Positions 42,583 to 52,005 of a stretch of 64,000 nucleotides of DNA are shown in pieces. A program made the position numbers and the translations under genes. This DNA is from Tolypocladium sp. Sup5 PDA-1 (taxonomy: Eukaryota; Ascomycota; Sordariomycetes; Hypocreales; Ophiocordycipitaceae). Location: assembly GCA_000750105.3 (NCBI GenBank), contig JPHH03000019.1, positions 372,001-436,000 of the forward strand, given 5' to 3'. Every line of letters begins with the position of its first letter. Position 1 is the stretch's first letter. Below the pieces are notes generated by a model. That model made no database searches. It worked only from the letters and a program-made list of their open reading frames with translations, and was not told the DNA's origin.

Positions 42583-43940
42583 ATGTTGGCTCTCCAGCGG
42601 CACGTCTTGGTAATGGACCACCACAGCATCTTCAACAAGCACTGGCTGAGATTGTGTAGCGTTCAAGAACCGGCTGCAGCAGACAGCTCGCTCGTCGCGT
42701 CTTCCCGATCAAGTCACCCTCGCTGCAGCGGTTGCAGTCCACTAGCAGAGCAACCGAGTTCCTGCAATGCCAGGACCCCGACCTGACGGACTCCCAACGG
42801 ACGGTCCGCGAGGCCATCGCCAAAATCTGTAGCCGGTTCCCTGACGAGTACTGGCTGGAGCAAGAACGATCCAAAAAGTTTCCAACCGAGCTGTACGATG
42901 CGCTCGCAAGGGATGGCTGGCTGGGGATCTGCATGCCGGAGGCGTATGGCGGGTCGGCGCTCGGGATCGCAGAGGCGGCGGTCATGATGCAGACGATTTC
43001 GGAATCCGGGGGCGGCATGACGGCGGCATCTTCTGTGCACATGAACATCTTCGGGCTGGAGCCCGTCGTCAAGTTCGGGACAGAGGAGCAGAAGCAGCGA
43101 TTTATCGTCCCTCTCGTCGCTGGCAAGGAGCGGGCGTGCTTCGCGGTGACTGAGCCCAACACCGGCCTCGACACGCTCAAGCTGCAGTCCCAGGCGCGTC
43201 GTGACGGCGATCACTACGTCTTGTCAGGACAAAAGGTCTGGATCTCGACGGCACAGAATGCGCAAAAGATACTCATCCTAGTCCGGACAACCCCCCTCGA
43301 CCAGGTCAAGAAGCCCTCCGAGGGCCTCTCCCTCTTCTACACGGACCTCAACAAGAGCCTGCCCATCGAGATCACCGAGATCGACAAGATGGGCCGCGCA
43401 GCCGTCGACACCAACTCGCTCTTCTTCGACGGCTGGAAAGTCCCGGCCACGGACCGCATCGGCGACGAGGGCCACGGCTTCAAGATGATCATGCACGGCA
43501 TGAACGCCGAGCGCATCCTCATCGGCATGGAGGCGCTGGGGCTTGGCTACGCCGCGCTGCGGCGAGCGGCGACGTACGCCGGCGAGCGCGTCGTCTTCGG
43601 GCGGCCAATTGGACAGAACCAGGCGGTGCAGCATCCCTTGGCGGACAGCTGGATGCATCTCGAGGCGGCGCGGCTGGTGCTGCAGCAGGCGGCGAGGATG
43701 TACGATCAGGGGTACGCGACTGGCGAGTATGCCAACTCCGGCAAGTATCTGGCCGCGGAAGCCGCTTTCAAGGCGTGCGAGAGGGCCATCATGGCGCATG
43801 GCGGGATGGGCTATGCGAAGGAATACCACGTCGAGAGATATCTGCGGGAGGTCTTGATTCCGCGTATTGCGCCGGTGAGCAAGGAGATGATATGCAACTA
43901 CATAGGACAACGCGTGCTTGGCTTGCCGAAGTCGTATTAA
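42583..43940 (+). CDS. Acyl-CoA dehydrogenase, probably mitochondrial
   Basis: Two exons, 42583-42609 and 42660-43940 (435 residues). The main frame has no ATG upstream of the conserved part, and a small first exon, MLALQRHVL, spliced by GTAATG and GTAG, supplies the start and makes an Arg-rich mitochondrial presequence (RSRTGCSRQLARRVF). ACAD signatures: DGWLGICMPEAYGGSALG, KACFAVTEPNTG-type FAD motif (ERACFAVTEPNTGLDT), KVWISTAQNAQ, and the C-terminal QNQAVQHPLADSW and HGGMGYAKEYHVERYLREV. The usual MCAD catalytic glutamate position (YEGT) is replaced by IAPVS, whereas E293 in MNAERIL falls where isovaleryl- and long-chain enzymes keep their base. It oxidises an acyl-CoA with transfer of electrons to ETF. 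Being divergent from the CoA-transferase suggests a shared acid-degradation route. Confidence 0.93.
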
Positions 43941-44201
43941 GCTGGCGGGCTGTGCAAGTGAAGAAATAAAGTTTTGAACAAACATGGTGTCCGTGCAACT
44001 CAGAAGTCTGCTCACACTCTTGATCGTGGCGATGATCTTCAGAGACATCAAGGTACACGTGAAACACTCGGACGAGTTTGGCGCACGGGCTTGTCGGCAA
44101 CTGATGGCTGATGAAGAATGGCTGCATCGTTTCGTTGCCAAGGTCTTGTCTGTCTATCATTGCGTTGCCTTTGGGGTTCATATTCCGCCATGCCACGGGC
44201 C

Positions 44202-44987
44202 CTACGGCGATCCGTGGGTGCGCATGAAGATGTTGGACGGCCGTTCGCGGTCGGCAAACTCGGCGTCTACCGCGTAGGATATTTCCGGCCCCTCCTGGCG
44301 GAAACCGAGCTTCTCATACACCCGCCTCCCCATGACGGAGGCCTCGGTGATTGCCTCCATCCCGCCCCGGGCTTGCGCCTCGTCGAGGCCCCATTGAACG
44401 AGCTGCTTGGCGATGCCCCTTCCTTGAAACGCGGGGTGGACGGCGCACATGTCTAGCACCATGACCGCCGGCGGGGATGCCGTCGCCTTCTCCTTGACGA
44501 GCTCGATGCGCCGGCGGTGGAGAGAGTAGTCGAGCTGGCAGGCGTATCGCTGCTCCGCCTCGTTTCCGGGATACAGGGCCTCGAGGTCCACCACCTTGCG
44601 CAGATCCTCGGCCGGCTGGTCGCCATGGCCGGGGGCTGCCGATGCCTGCACCCAGATGGCGATGCCGGCAATGGTGCGAGCTTCGCCCCCGGGCAGCGTG
44701 GCTTTGAGGAAGACGGTGTTCACTCTGCCTTCGTCGTCTCTCGTCGTGCTGCGCCAGCGCTCCACCAAAAGATCCGCGGCGCGAGCCCTGCCAGCGGCCG
44801 TGTCCCAGCCCGGGTTCATGGTGGTCCAGATGCCATCGTGGGTCTGTCGGCCAAATGCCTCGCATATGCAGTCGAACCCCTGCACGATGTCGTTGGCCTC
44901 GACGAGCTCAATGCGCAGGTCGGAAGCCCCAGTCCGAGGTGCCGCCGTCGGTAGGTGCGAAATGAGGTCCCCCGCGTCCGCCGGCAT
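44202..44987 (-). CDS. GNAT-family N-acetyltransferase (261 aa)
   Basis: Single-exon gene, ATG at 44987. The N-terminal half contains LRIELVEANDIVQGFDCICEAF, the common opening of fungal GNATs that act on small molecules, and a long insert with charged residues. The acetyl-CoA site lies in the C-terminal half: VMVLDMCAVHPAFQGRGIAK (loop QGRGIA) and LVQWGLDEAQARGG, followed by ASVMGRRVYEKLGFRQEG, the last beta strand of the fold. No targeting signal. It sits 261 bases after the acyl-CoA dehydrogenase gene, converging on it, so it might belong to the same locus, but this cannot be shown. Confidence 0.9.
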   Translation of the reverse strand: MPADAGDLISHLPTAAPRTGASDLRIELVEANDIVQGFDCICEAFGRQTHDGIWTTMNPGWDTAAGRARAADLLVERWRSTTRDDEGRVNTVFLKATLPGGEARTIAGIAIWVQASAAPGHGDQPAEDLRKVVDLEALYPGNEAEQRYACQLDYSLHRRRIELVKEKATASPPAVMVLDMCAVHPAFQGRGIAKQLVQWGLDEAQARGGMEAITEASVMGRRVYEKLGFRQEGPEISYAVDAEFADRERPSNIFMRTHGSP

Positions 44988-46035
44988 GATGTTTTTCGCG
45001 TATCCTGTACGCTGTTAGGGCTCGCTGGAGTGAGGATCGTGACAGCGGTGTGCCTTGGCAGGGCTTGCGTGAAGCTTTGGAACGTGGTTGACGATGCGGA
45101 CCCGGGATGACGGGACGGTTCTCCGTACCTTCCCCACAAAACCTGGCACACCAGAAGTTCTCCAGGGGCAGGGGGCAAGAACATCAAATCACTTCACCAC
45201 CATCCACAGCAATCCACGATCGTTATATTCGCACGTCCCTTGATAAACGTCTCTCGCCGATGGCTAGCTCCGGACATAGGGCCCGGACGAAGCCTTGCAG
45301 CAGCGGGGCGCGAGGCCGGTTGCTTCAGGCGTCTCCTGGCTAGGGGATCAGTTGTTGGTAGTCCGTGGTTATCAACTCATCATTACGCCACAAGTTTGAA
45401 ACACACTCCCAGACTGCCGACGGGCGATGAAAACATGTCTCATTCGTGGACAAAGACGCGCGGTCAGCCACTGACTGAGGCACTGACCACCGAAGGACTC
45501 GATATTGCCTACTACGCTGGAACTTTGGAAGAACAACAAAATTCATGACGAGTCAGGTTGTCCAGCACGCGCTAGACCTGGCTGTGCTCTCGAAACTCTT
45601 TTCTCGTCCCGCAACTGGAAGGTAACTCGGCCTCTGATCAACCAACAGCATACGGATTGGAGCCCAAGTCTCGTTGGACTGTGTCGCAGCGAGTGTACGG
45701 ATACCGCGGGCGCTATGACTCTTGTGAAGACAAACGCTCATTTGCTGCTTAGACACGACTGGTGGCACTGCAGAATGGGGACGCAGATCAGCGTGATGGC
45801 TGTGCTGCCCACGATGGTAGCCTCCCGGGCATGGCTTGCAGCCGGACATGACAGAGATGAGCGCGCGGGTACGTATAAAGAATGAGAACCTTCCTCGTGC
45901 AGCTTGTCGAGGAGTCATCTCGGCAGGCGCTCATCTCATCAGGTCTGGAGAGCACTTGGCACCCGACGGAAACTGCGACAAGTTCATCCAAACTCTCCCC
46001 CTTGCAGTTCCCGGTTTGACCGACAACCGCCTGCC
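44988..46035. promoter_or_regulatory. Divergent promoter region, GNAT and deiminase genes
   Basis: About 1 kb between divergent starts. A TATAAA at 45874-45879 lies about 160 bases before the deiminase ATG and is a reasonable core-promoter candidate. No protein gene in between is supported. Confidence 0.5.
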
Positions 46036-47942
46036 ATGCGTTCCTTCAACCAGGCTGCGGCAGTCCTTGCTCTCGGTACGTGCACTCAAACCAGAGGGCG
46101 TGAAACGGAAGAGCCGGCAACGTTGCGTCCACTAACACGAGACCAGGTCTCTTCGGAACTGCCCACGCCCTGAAAGCAACCATCCTCGCAGACACCAACC
46201 GCGACGGCAAGGTGGACGTGACGGGCAACACAGACATCGCCGGCAAAGCAACTTGGACTGACAAGAGGGGCGCGCTCTTCCTCGCCAACATTGGAGACAC
46301 GCACCAGCGGTGCTCGGTCCTTATCAGTAATTCGACGGCGGACAGTGTCATCGACAAGTGCCACGATGCATCCGACAACGTGCAGCGCAACCCCAAGTAC
46401 CTCGCGCCACTGAAGTCCGTTCCCTGTTCGGAGCTCAGCAACGGGGCCACGGGGAGCATTTCCGTCTCCGGGCCCGGAGCCGCCGAGCGTGTGCGAATCT
46501 TCCGCAAGGAACACAATGGCTGGGTCTATGTGGCTTCCAACTACACCTTCCCTGCCCGGAACCTCAAGGCAGGCCTCGATCTCGGCATCGACGCCCGCGA
46601 TGTCCGACGGCCGGACGTGTGGGATGGCAGAGTCACGGTTCATCTCAGCATCCGTGACGGCGCGCAGACGGCCAACGACTCGGTGGCCCTTCGCGTTGCC
46701 CCGGTCCTGACGCACCACCATCTCCAGCTCGCCAGCCAGGTGCTTACCACTGGATCCCGCGGCAGGGACCCGCAGTCCAAGTTCGTCCAAGACTTGCAGA
46801 CCAATGTCAAGAAGGCTGGAATTATCCAGCCGGTGTTCCTGTTTCCCGAGGGCGACATCTGGACCCAGGATTTCTTCGAGCCAGGCTATACGAGTATCCC
46901 TGGCCCGAACGGCGCCATTATGCTTCGTATCATGATCCGGTCTACGCAGAGCGACCGCCAATCTGGACGTCTGATCTTCTCGAAACTTCGATCCGACACC
47001 ATTGGAGCCGTCCAGTACCTCAAAGAGGGCTTTGGCGAGAGCATCGAATCTACAGGAAACCTGGAGACAATCCCGCCGCATACACACAATGGCAAGTCGT
47101 ATCCTGCGGGCCGCACCATCATGGGCTCATTCAACGGGGCTCAGCCGTACATGGTCAAGTTCCTGAACGCCCAGGAGGTGCAGCCTACGGTGAACATCGA
47201 CACCAGCTGGCTCCTCGTCGGACACACCGACGAGTTCCTGCAGTTCCTTCCGGCGAAGAATGAGCGCGGCTGGGTCATGATGGTCTGTGATCCAATCGAG
47301 GGTCTCGAAATCCTCAAGAGAGCCAAGGCGGCTGGTCTCGGCGGCCTCAAGGCACAGTCTCGCCCCAGCTTCCCTACTGACAACGGCGCGTGCCTGCCCA
47401 GCGATAGCATCGACGATGTGCTCAACAGGGGCAACTTGACCAGCAACTTCACTAGCATTCAGACCTACACCGCCAAGAACATCCAGGCGAACGTTGACAT
47501 CATCAAGCGGGAGACTGGCCTCAAGGACGACGAGATCATTCGCGTCCCGTCCCTCTTTTACAGCGAAGACTTTAAGTGCCCAGGTGATGACAAGGTCGAC
47601 AACGCCACCATGGGCCTTAAGAGCATTTTCGTGGCCGGAGGCTCCCATGGCAGGGCCATGATGTTGCGTCGCCGACAGCTCGATGATGGCGTCCAAGTCG
47701 CGGCCTTTTACCCTGGAACGGTCAATGGCGTGGTCCTCAGCAACACGCAAGTGTTGGCTCCGAACCCGTGGGGGCCCGTGATCAACGGCACGGATGTCAT
47801 CGCTGAGGCTGTCGCCGCGGCTTACAGAAAGGTCAACTACACCGTCGTCTACCAGGACGACTGGGTCTCACATCACATGGGCGGGGGCGAGGTGCATTGC
47901 GGCAGCAACAGCATCCGTGACCCGACTACTCCGTGGTGGTAG
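46036..47942 (+). CDS. Secreted peptidylarginine deiminase (PAD family)
   Basis: Two exons, 46036-46075 and 46147-47942 (611 residues). The 71-base intron begins GTACGT and has a CTAAC branch; exon 1 gives MRSFNQAAAVLALG and exon 2 continues LFGTAHA, together a signal peptide. The first domain (40-190) is beta-rich, starting LKATILADTNRDGKVD with a Ca-loop-like Asp pattern. The catalytic C-terminal domain has every residue of the PAD mechanism: D255 in IWTQDFFEPGY (Asp350 of human PAD4), H373 and D375 in LVGHTDEFLQF (His471, Asp473), and C598 in GGGEVHCGSN (Cys645). It should convert protein-bound arginine to citrulline, outside the cell or in the secretory path. Fungal PADs are rare and functionally unexplored; targets are unknown. 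Calcium dependence is inferred from homology. Confidence 0.92.
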
Positions 47943-48389
47943 ACGGTGTGTCTAGACTTTCAAGGTTCCGTCAAGCGCACCCGTTCCTATTGACTGTAAA
48001 TATAATTTCAATATAGAATATGACTGCATACTTGTAATCGCTCTGCGTGAAACCACACTGTTTGCATTGCTGAAGTAGATGAGCATGACCTTGATGCATG
48101 GGCGGCTTGACGGTGCCGAATATGGAAAGCAGAAGCAATACGGAAGCCATCTTATGGTGAAGTCGGTGGGAAGAAGACAAGCCATTGGCCAAGTTGCCAA
48201 AGCCATCATTCGGTGAGGGTGCACAGGTGAGGCTGACTGATGTGCTCGTCGCAAGGCCTAGAACGTCATATTTAAACCCAAGGCGCGCATTGATAAAATA
48301 CCCCAACCATTCCGTCACTCACCCATTCGCATCCACTCAACCATATACCACCGTTTAACGTATAAAACATACAAACACCTTCGGTGTCC
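47943..48389. other. Spacer and promoter of lipase gene
   Basis: Between the deiminase 3' end and the lipase start, same strand. TATAAA at 48361-48366 lies 29 bases before the ATG, unusually close, so the transcript leader could be very short or the element may be fortuitous. Confidence 0.45.
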
Positions 48390-49985
48390 ATGTGGAAGTC
48401 GAAACTGCTAGCGAACCGCTCGGCCAGGGCGTCTGCGCTCTCAACGGCCACGGCGGTAACGTCGACGCCGAGTGCGGCCACGCCGTTTAGCGATAACTCC
48501 AAGGCGTCGATTGCGGCGGTTTCGGAGCTGGCTGACTGCCTGGATTTCATGTTTGATAGGGTCAACTATGAAGGTTAGTGCATCTCTTACACAATATAGT
48601 AGGACTTGGACGTGCCGGAGCTGACTTGTACCCTGGGGTCAGAGGAGCCGGGGGACTTGCTGCATCTTCATCTTGAGCGGCTGAGTGAAGAGGCCGCCAG
48701 GTACCAGAACTCGCGACTGGTGGATCATGAGGGAGACATCTGGGATTGGTATGATAATCATGTGCCGAATTCTGGCATGAGGACTTGAACTGATGGCGTG
48801 ACAGCCCGCACGACGTGGCAGAGCTGCTCTACGCCGCATGTCAATGCTCCTGTCTCGTATACGACCCCCTCGCGCAACCAGGACCAGACTTGATCCCCGT
48901 CATGAGCCGGGCACCGTCCGTGACGGGAACGACAAAAGCCGTGTCCATGTGGAAACTCGAATCGAGAAACACGTTGATCGTGTCCATCAGAGGAACGGCG
49001 AGTGCGGCGGATCACATGGTCAACATGAATGCCGAACCGGAGGATGCAAGCAGGGTCTTGGTAAGCACTTCCCATTGTACCTGGTCTGGCGTCTGTCTTA
49101 CTGACAGCATCAGGGACTTCCGTTCCGGACAAATGCACACAAGGGGTTTCTTTCGTGTGCAAAAGCGCTGCTGCCGTATTTGACAGAGGAGATTACTCGA
49201 CAGTTGACAGCGGACTATGAGCTTTCACACATCATCTTCACCGGCCACTCCGCAGGGGGCTCCGTGTCGTCGCTTCTGTTCCTCTACTTTGCCTACAACT
49301 GCCTTGCCAAATGTGAGTTTCCCATCTCTCAGCCTTACGAGGTCCTTGCGTAACGTGTACAGTGCCGTTCCTCAAGATATCCCTGACGACGTTTGGATCA
49401 GCGCCGGTTACGTCCACGGATATCACAGCGCTGGCCAGGAAGCAGTCGAATGTTGGGTGGATGCTGGCCTTTGCCAACGAGTTTGACATGGTTCCGCGAG
49501 CGGACCAGCCGTACATACGGTCAATCGTCGATCTATACCGCACGAGATACGGGCTGCCGCGTCGATCGACGGCCGCGAGCTGCGACGGCTCTGCTCCATC
49601 TGAAAACCACGAACCGCCAGGGGAGACGAAGGTTGTTGACGCCGCCCTGTGGTGGACACTTCCAGAGCCATCTTATCAACTGGTCGGGGATGTGATACTG
49701 TCAAGGAAAGCTCTACGGGCTACAAGTCTCACTGGCGACCATGCGTCCGACTTTACGGTGCGTCAACCCTCGTCTCTCGTGTTCATGAGCGTCTCCCATG
49801 ATGCCTTTCACAACCTCGTGTTCTGCGAGGTCGGCGTCCACAAGCGGCGGGTGTACTTGGAGCGAATGCGATTTCTAGCTACGGGAAGCGTAAGCGCAGC
49901 GAGCGTACTCTCCGACTCTGAGACGCTGTATACAATGGGAAGCCGTGCTGCAACTGGCGAGTCAGGAACAGGGGAAAAGACATGA
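48390..49985 (+). CDS. Class 3 lipase (fungal triacylglycerol-lipase type)
   Basis: Five exons: 48390-48573, 48643-48748, 48805-49060, 49114-49312, 49363-49985, giving 455 residues. The first acceptor (TCAG at 48640-48642) was chosen because nearer TAG sites break phase and this one has a CTGAC branch 18 bases before. It yields VNYEEEPGDLLHLHLERL. The alpha/beta-hydrolase part has the preceding oxyanion strand TLIVSIRGTAS, the nucleophile elbow FTGHSAGG with S228, a strand before it (YELSHIIFTGHSA), LTTFGSAPVTS with the expected aspartate-containing stretch FANEFDMVPRAD, and SHDAFHNLVF with a candidate catalytic histidine. No signal peptide is seen, so an intracellular lipid-body or membrane lipase is more likely than a secreted one. 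It converges on the GRDP-like gene with only 37 bases between stops. Confidence 0.88.
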
Positions 49986-50022
49986 ACCGTACATATAGCT
50001 TATAAGACCCCTTCAAAACTCA

Positions 50023-51459
50023 TCAACTCCGCAAAGGAAGCGGCTTCTTCCCCCGAATCGCCACCTCAACCGCCCTGTAATACGTAACCTCCTCCCGCGC
50101 CCTCCTCGCCACCGCCGCCATGTCCACCTCGCCGTCCCGAAACCGCGCCGCGTCCTCCACGCCCGACAGCAGCGCCTCGCAGTCCCAGCAGCCGCACAGG
50201 CGGTACTGCCGCCCGAAGTGCATCTGGAACAGCTTCTGCGAGAGGTCGAAGCCCGTGCCGAGGTCCTCCTTGACGATGGTGTCGTCGTGGTTGACGAAGC
50301 GCCCGACGATGGCCTTGGTGCCGCGCGCGTAGAAGGCGGCGGCGCACTGATGCGTGTGCCACACGAGGTCGATGTCGAGCGTCGGCACGATGGTCGTGCC
50401 GTCGTAGAGGCGCAGCAGGTCGAGGAACTTGCTGTAGCGGTCGGTGCCGCGGCGGATGGTGCCCTCGAGGGCCGGGCTGCGGATCCACATGTGCGCGTTC
50501 ATCTTGTCGACGAACTCGGCCTGACGCCCGACGGCATCGCGAAGGGCCATGGCGAGCGTTGCGTCGACGCTCCGGAACAGCGTCGTGTACTTGGCGGGGA
50601 GCAGCTCGCCGGTCGAGGCCGCAGAGATGACGGCATCCAAACTGTTCGCGTCGGCAGAGAGGATGAACCTGTTGAGGCACGGGGGCGGCGGTAGCCTCGC
50701 GTCGTCCTGCTGCATCCACGAGGAGAGCTGGTCAAACAGGTCGGCGGGAACGCCAACATTCGCCTCAAAGTGCGCTTCTGCGAGGTAAGCAAGCCCAAAC
50801 GTCCACTCCCTGCTGCCGATGGCTTCGTGGACCGCCTTCCAGGGCATGCGTATCTTGTACAGGAGCTCGTCCTTGCACGTCTGGCTGAAGAGGCGCGGGT
50901 TGAGCATAAACGAGTGCCACACCATGACGACGTCCACCGGCGGGAGGTGAACCAGCGTGTACCCGCCGTCCGTCTCGACAGCCATCCTGTCCGGCCACCT
51001 CTCCAGGGCCTTTCGCCAGGCCAGGAACCGCACCGCCGCAAACTCGACAAACTTGGGCCACTTGGCCTGCCGGCGGCTCCAGAGCGTGGCGTCCTTGAGG
51101 ACCTTGCGATCGCCGTGGCGGCCGACCTTTTCCTCGCGGTTCGGCGCGATGTCCATGGCGCTGTCGATGCCTTGGTCGACGAGGATGTTCTGCCGCAGGA
51201 CATAAAACACCTCGAGCAGCTGCAGGTGCGCCGCGCAGGCCGCGACGGTGGGCAGCCGGTGGGCGTCGCCGCGCGGGTGGCCGCCGAGGCTGCATGTGTC
51301 CTGGTCGAAGTCGAAGATGCTGGGCGAGGGGATCGCGGGCTCCTCGTCGCGGGTCCTGGCGGTGCGGTAGGGGGTGCTGTTTTGGTGGGAGAGGTTGTGG
51401 ATGGTGGTTCTGCCGTGTTGGTGGACGGCCGCCTTGCACGCGCGGGATTCGAGGACCAT
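50023..51459 (-). CDS. GRDP-like (DUF1399) protein
   Basis: Single-exon gene of 478 residues, ATG at 51459. The protein has the repeated DUF1399/GRDP pattern: LPPVDVVMVWHSFMLNPRLF in the first half and LDIDLVWHTHQCAAAFYARG in the second, each with the conserved (D/V)-x-V-W-H-(T/S) signature, plus DGTTIVPTLD before the second copy and GCWDCEALL towards the end. The N-terminal about 60 residues are disordered. Unlike plant GRDPs it carries no glycine-rich tail. The family is linked to stress and development in plants, and the fungal role is unknown. No targeting signal. Two genes away a different protein has the Gly/Cys tail that this one lacks. Confidence 0.85.
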   Translation of the reverse strand: MVLESRACKAAVHQHGRTTIHNLSHQNSTPYRTARTRDEEPAIPSPSIFDFDQDTCSLGGHPRGDAHRLPTVAACAAHLQLLEVFYVLRQNILVDQGIDSAMDIAPNREEKVGRHGDRKVLKDATLWSRRQAKWPKFVEFAAVRFLAWRKALERWPDRMAVETDGGYTLVHLPPVDVVMVWHSFMLNPRLFSQTCKDELLYKIRMPWKAVHEAIGSREWTFGLAYLAEAHFEANVGVPADLFDQLSSWMQQDDARLPPPPCLNRFILSADANSLDAVISAASTGELLPAKYTTLFRSVDATLAMALRDAVGRQAEFVDKMNAHMWIRSPALEGTIRRGTDRYSKFLDLLRLYDGTTIVPTLDIDLVWHTHQCAAAFYARGTKAIVGRFVNHDDTIVKEDLGTGFDLSQKLFQMHFGRQYRLCGCWDCEALLSGVEDAARFRDGEVDMAAVARRAREEVTYYRAVEVAIRGKKPLPLRS

Positions 51460-52005
51460 GGTGGGCGTTGGAGTTGAGGCTATTCAGACAACTTGAAGTC
51501 AGGAGTGTGCCCTCGCCGTTTGCTGCGTCAAGAGATTCATTCTCCCGGGCACAGGCAGAGGTGGCTCCTGGATGGCTCCCGGTTGTACAACTTGAGGAGG
51601 TCCGGGTCTGGCGACGCCTGTCGATGCCATCACGGCGAACCAAGCAGAATGAAGGAAGTGTAAGTGCGCGGCTGCGCCACCGTGGAAAAGGGCGTGCTGC
51701 CTCGCCTCCGAAAGCCCTCCGAGAGCCCTGCAAGCCCAGGCTGAATCAATAGCGCATTTCGCTTGCATGATGCCCATGCGAGATTGTCGCCCGGGAGCTG
51801 AGGCTCAGCTCTGGGGTAGCGGCAGCATTCCGCGATGACCCCCAAGCTGGATGCCCTTGCAGGCTTGCCTTGCACGTCCATGTCCACTGTTGGCCCTGGG
51901 AAATGACCTCAAACCCACCCCAAGTCTACTCCGTCCTGACGTTGTGTCTGCACGGGAGGAGGCGGTTGCGCAAAGACAGAGACAGAGACAGAGACAGAGA
52001 CAGCC
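51460..52005. promoter_or_regulatory. Divergent promoter region with GACAGA repeat
   Basis: Upstream region of the GRDP-like gene and the membrane/F-box gene. A run of GACAGA units (51975-52002) ends three bases before the ATG at 52006, so it lies in the leader of that gene. No gene inside. Confidence 0.5.
51975..52002 (+). repeat. GACAGA microsatellite in 5' leader
   Basis: More than four tandem copies of GACAGA immediately before the start codon of the membrane/F-box gene. Copy number is probably variable between strains. Confidence 0.7.

Noticed and set aside
48574..48642. In-frame TAG near the start of the lipase gene
   Set aside because: Lies inside a 69-base intron with GTTAGT donor, CTGAC branch and TCAG acceptor that restores the frame.
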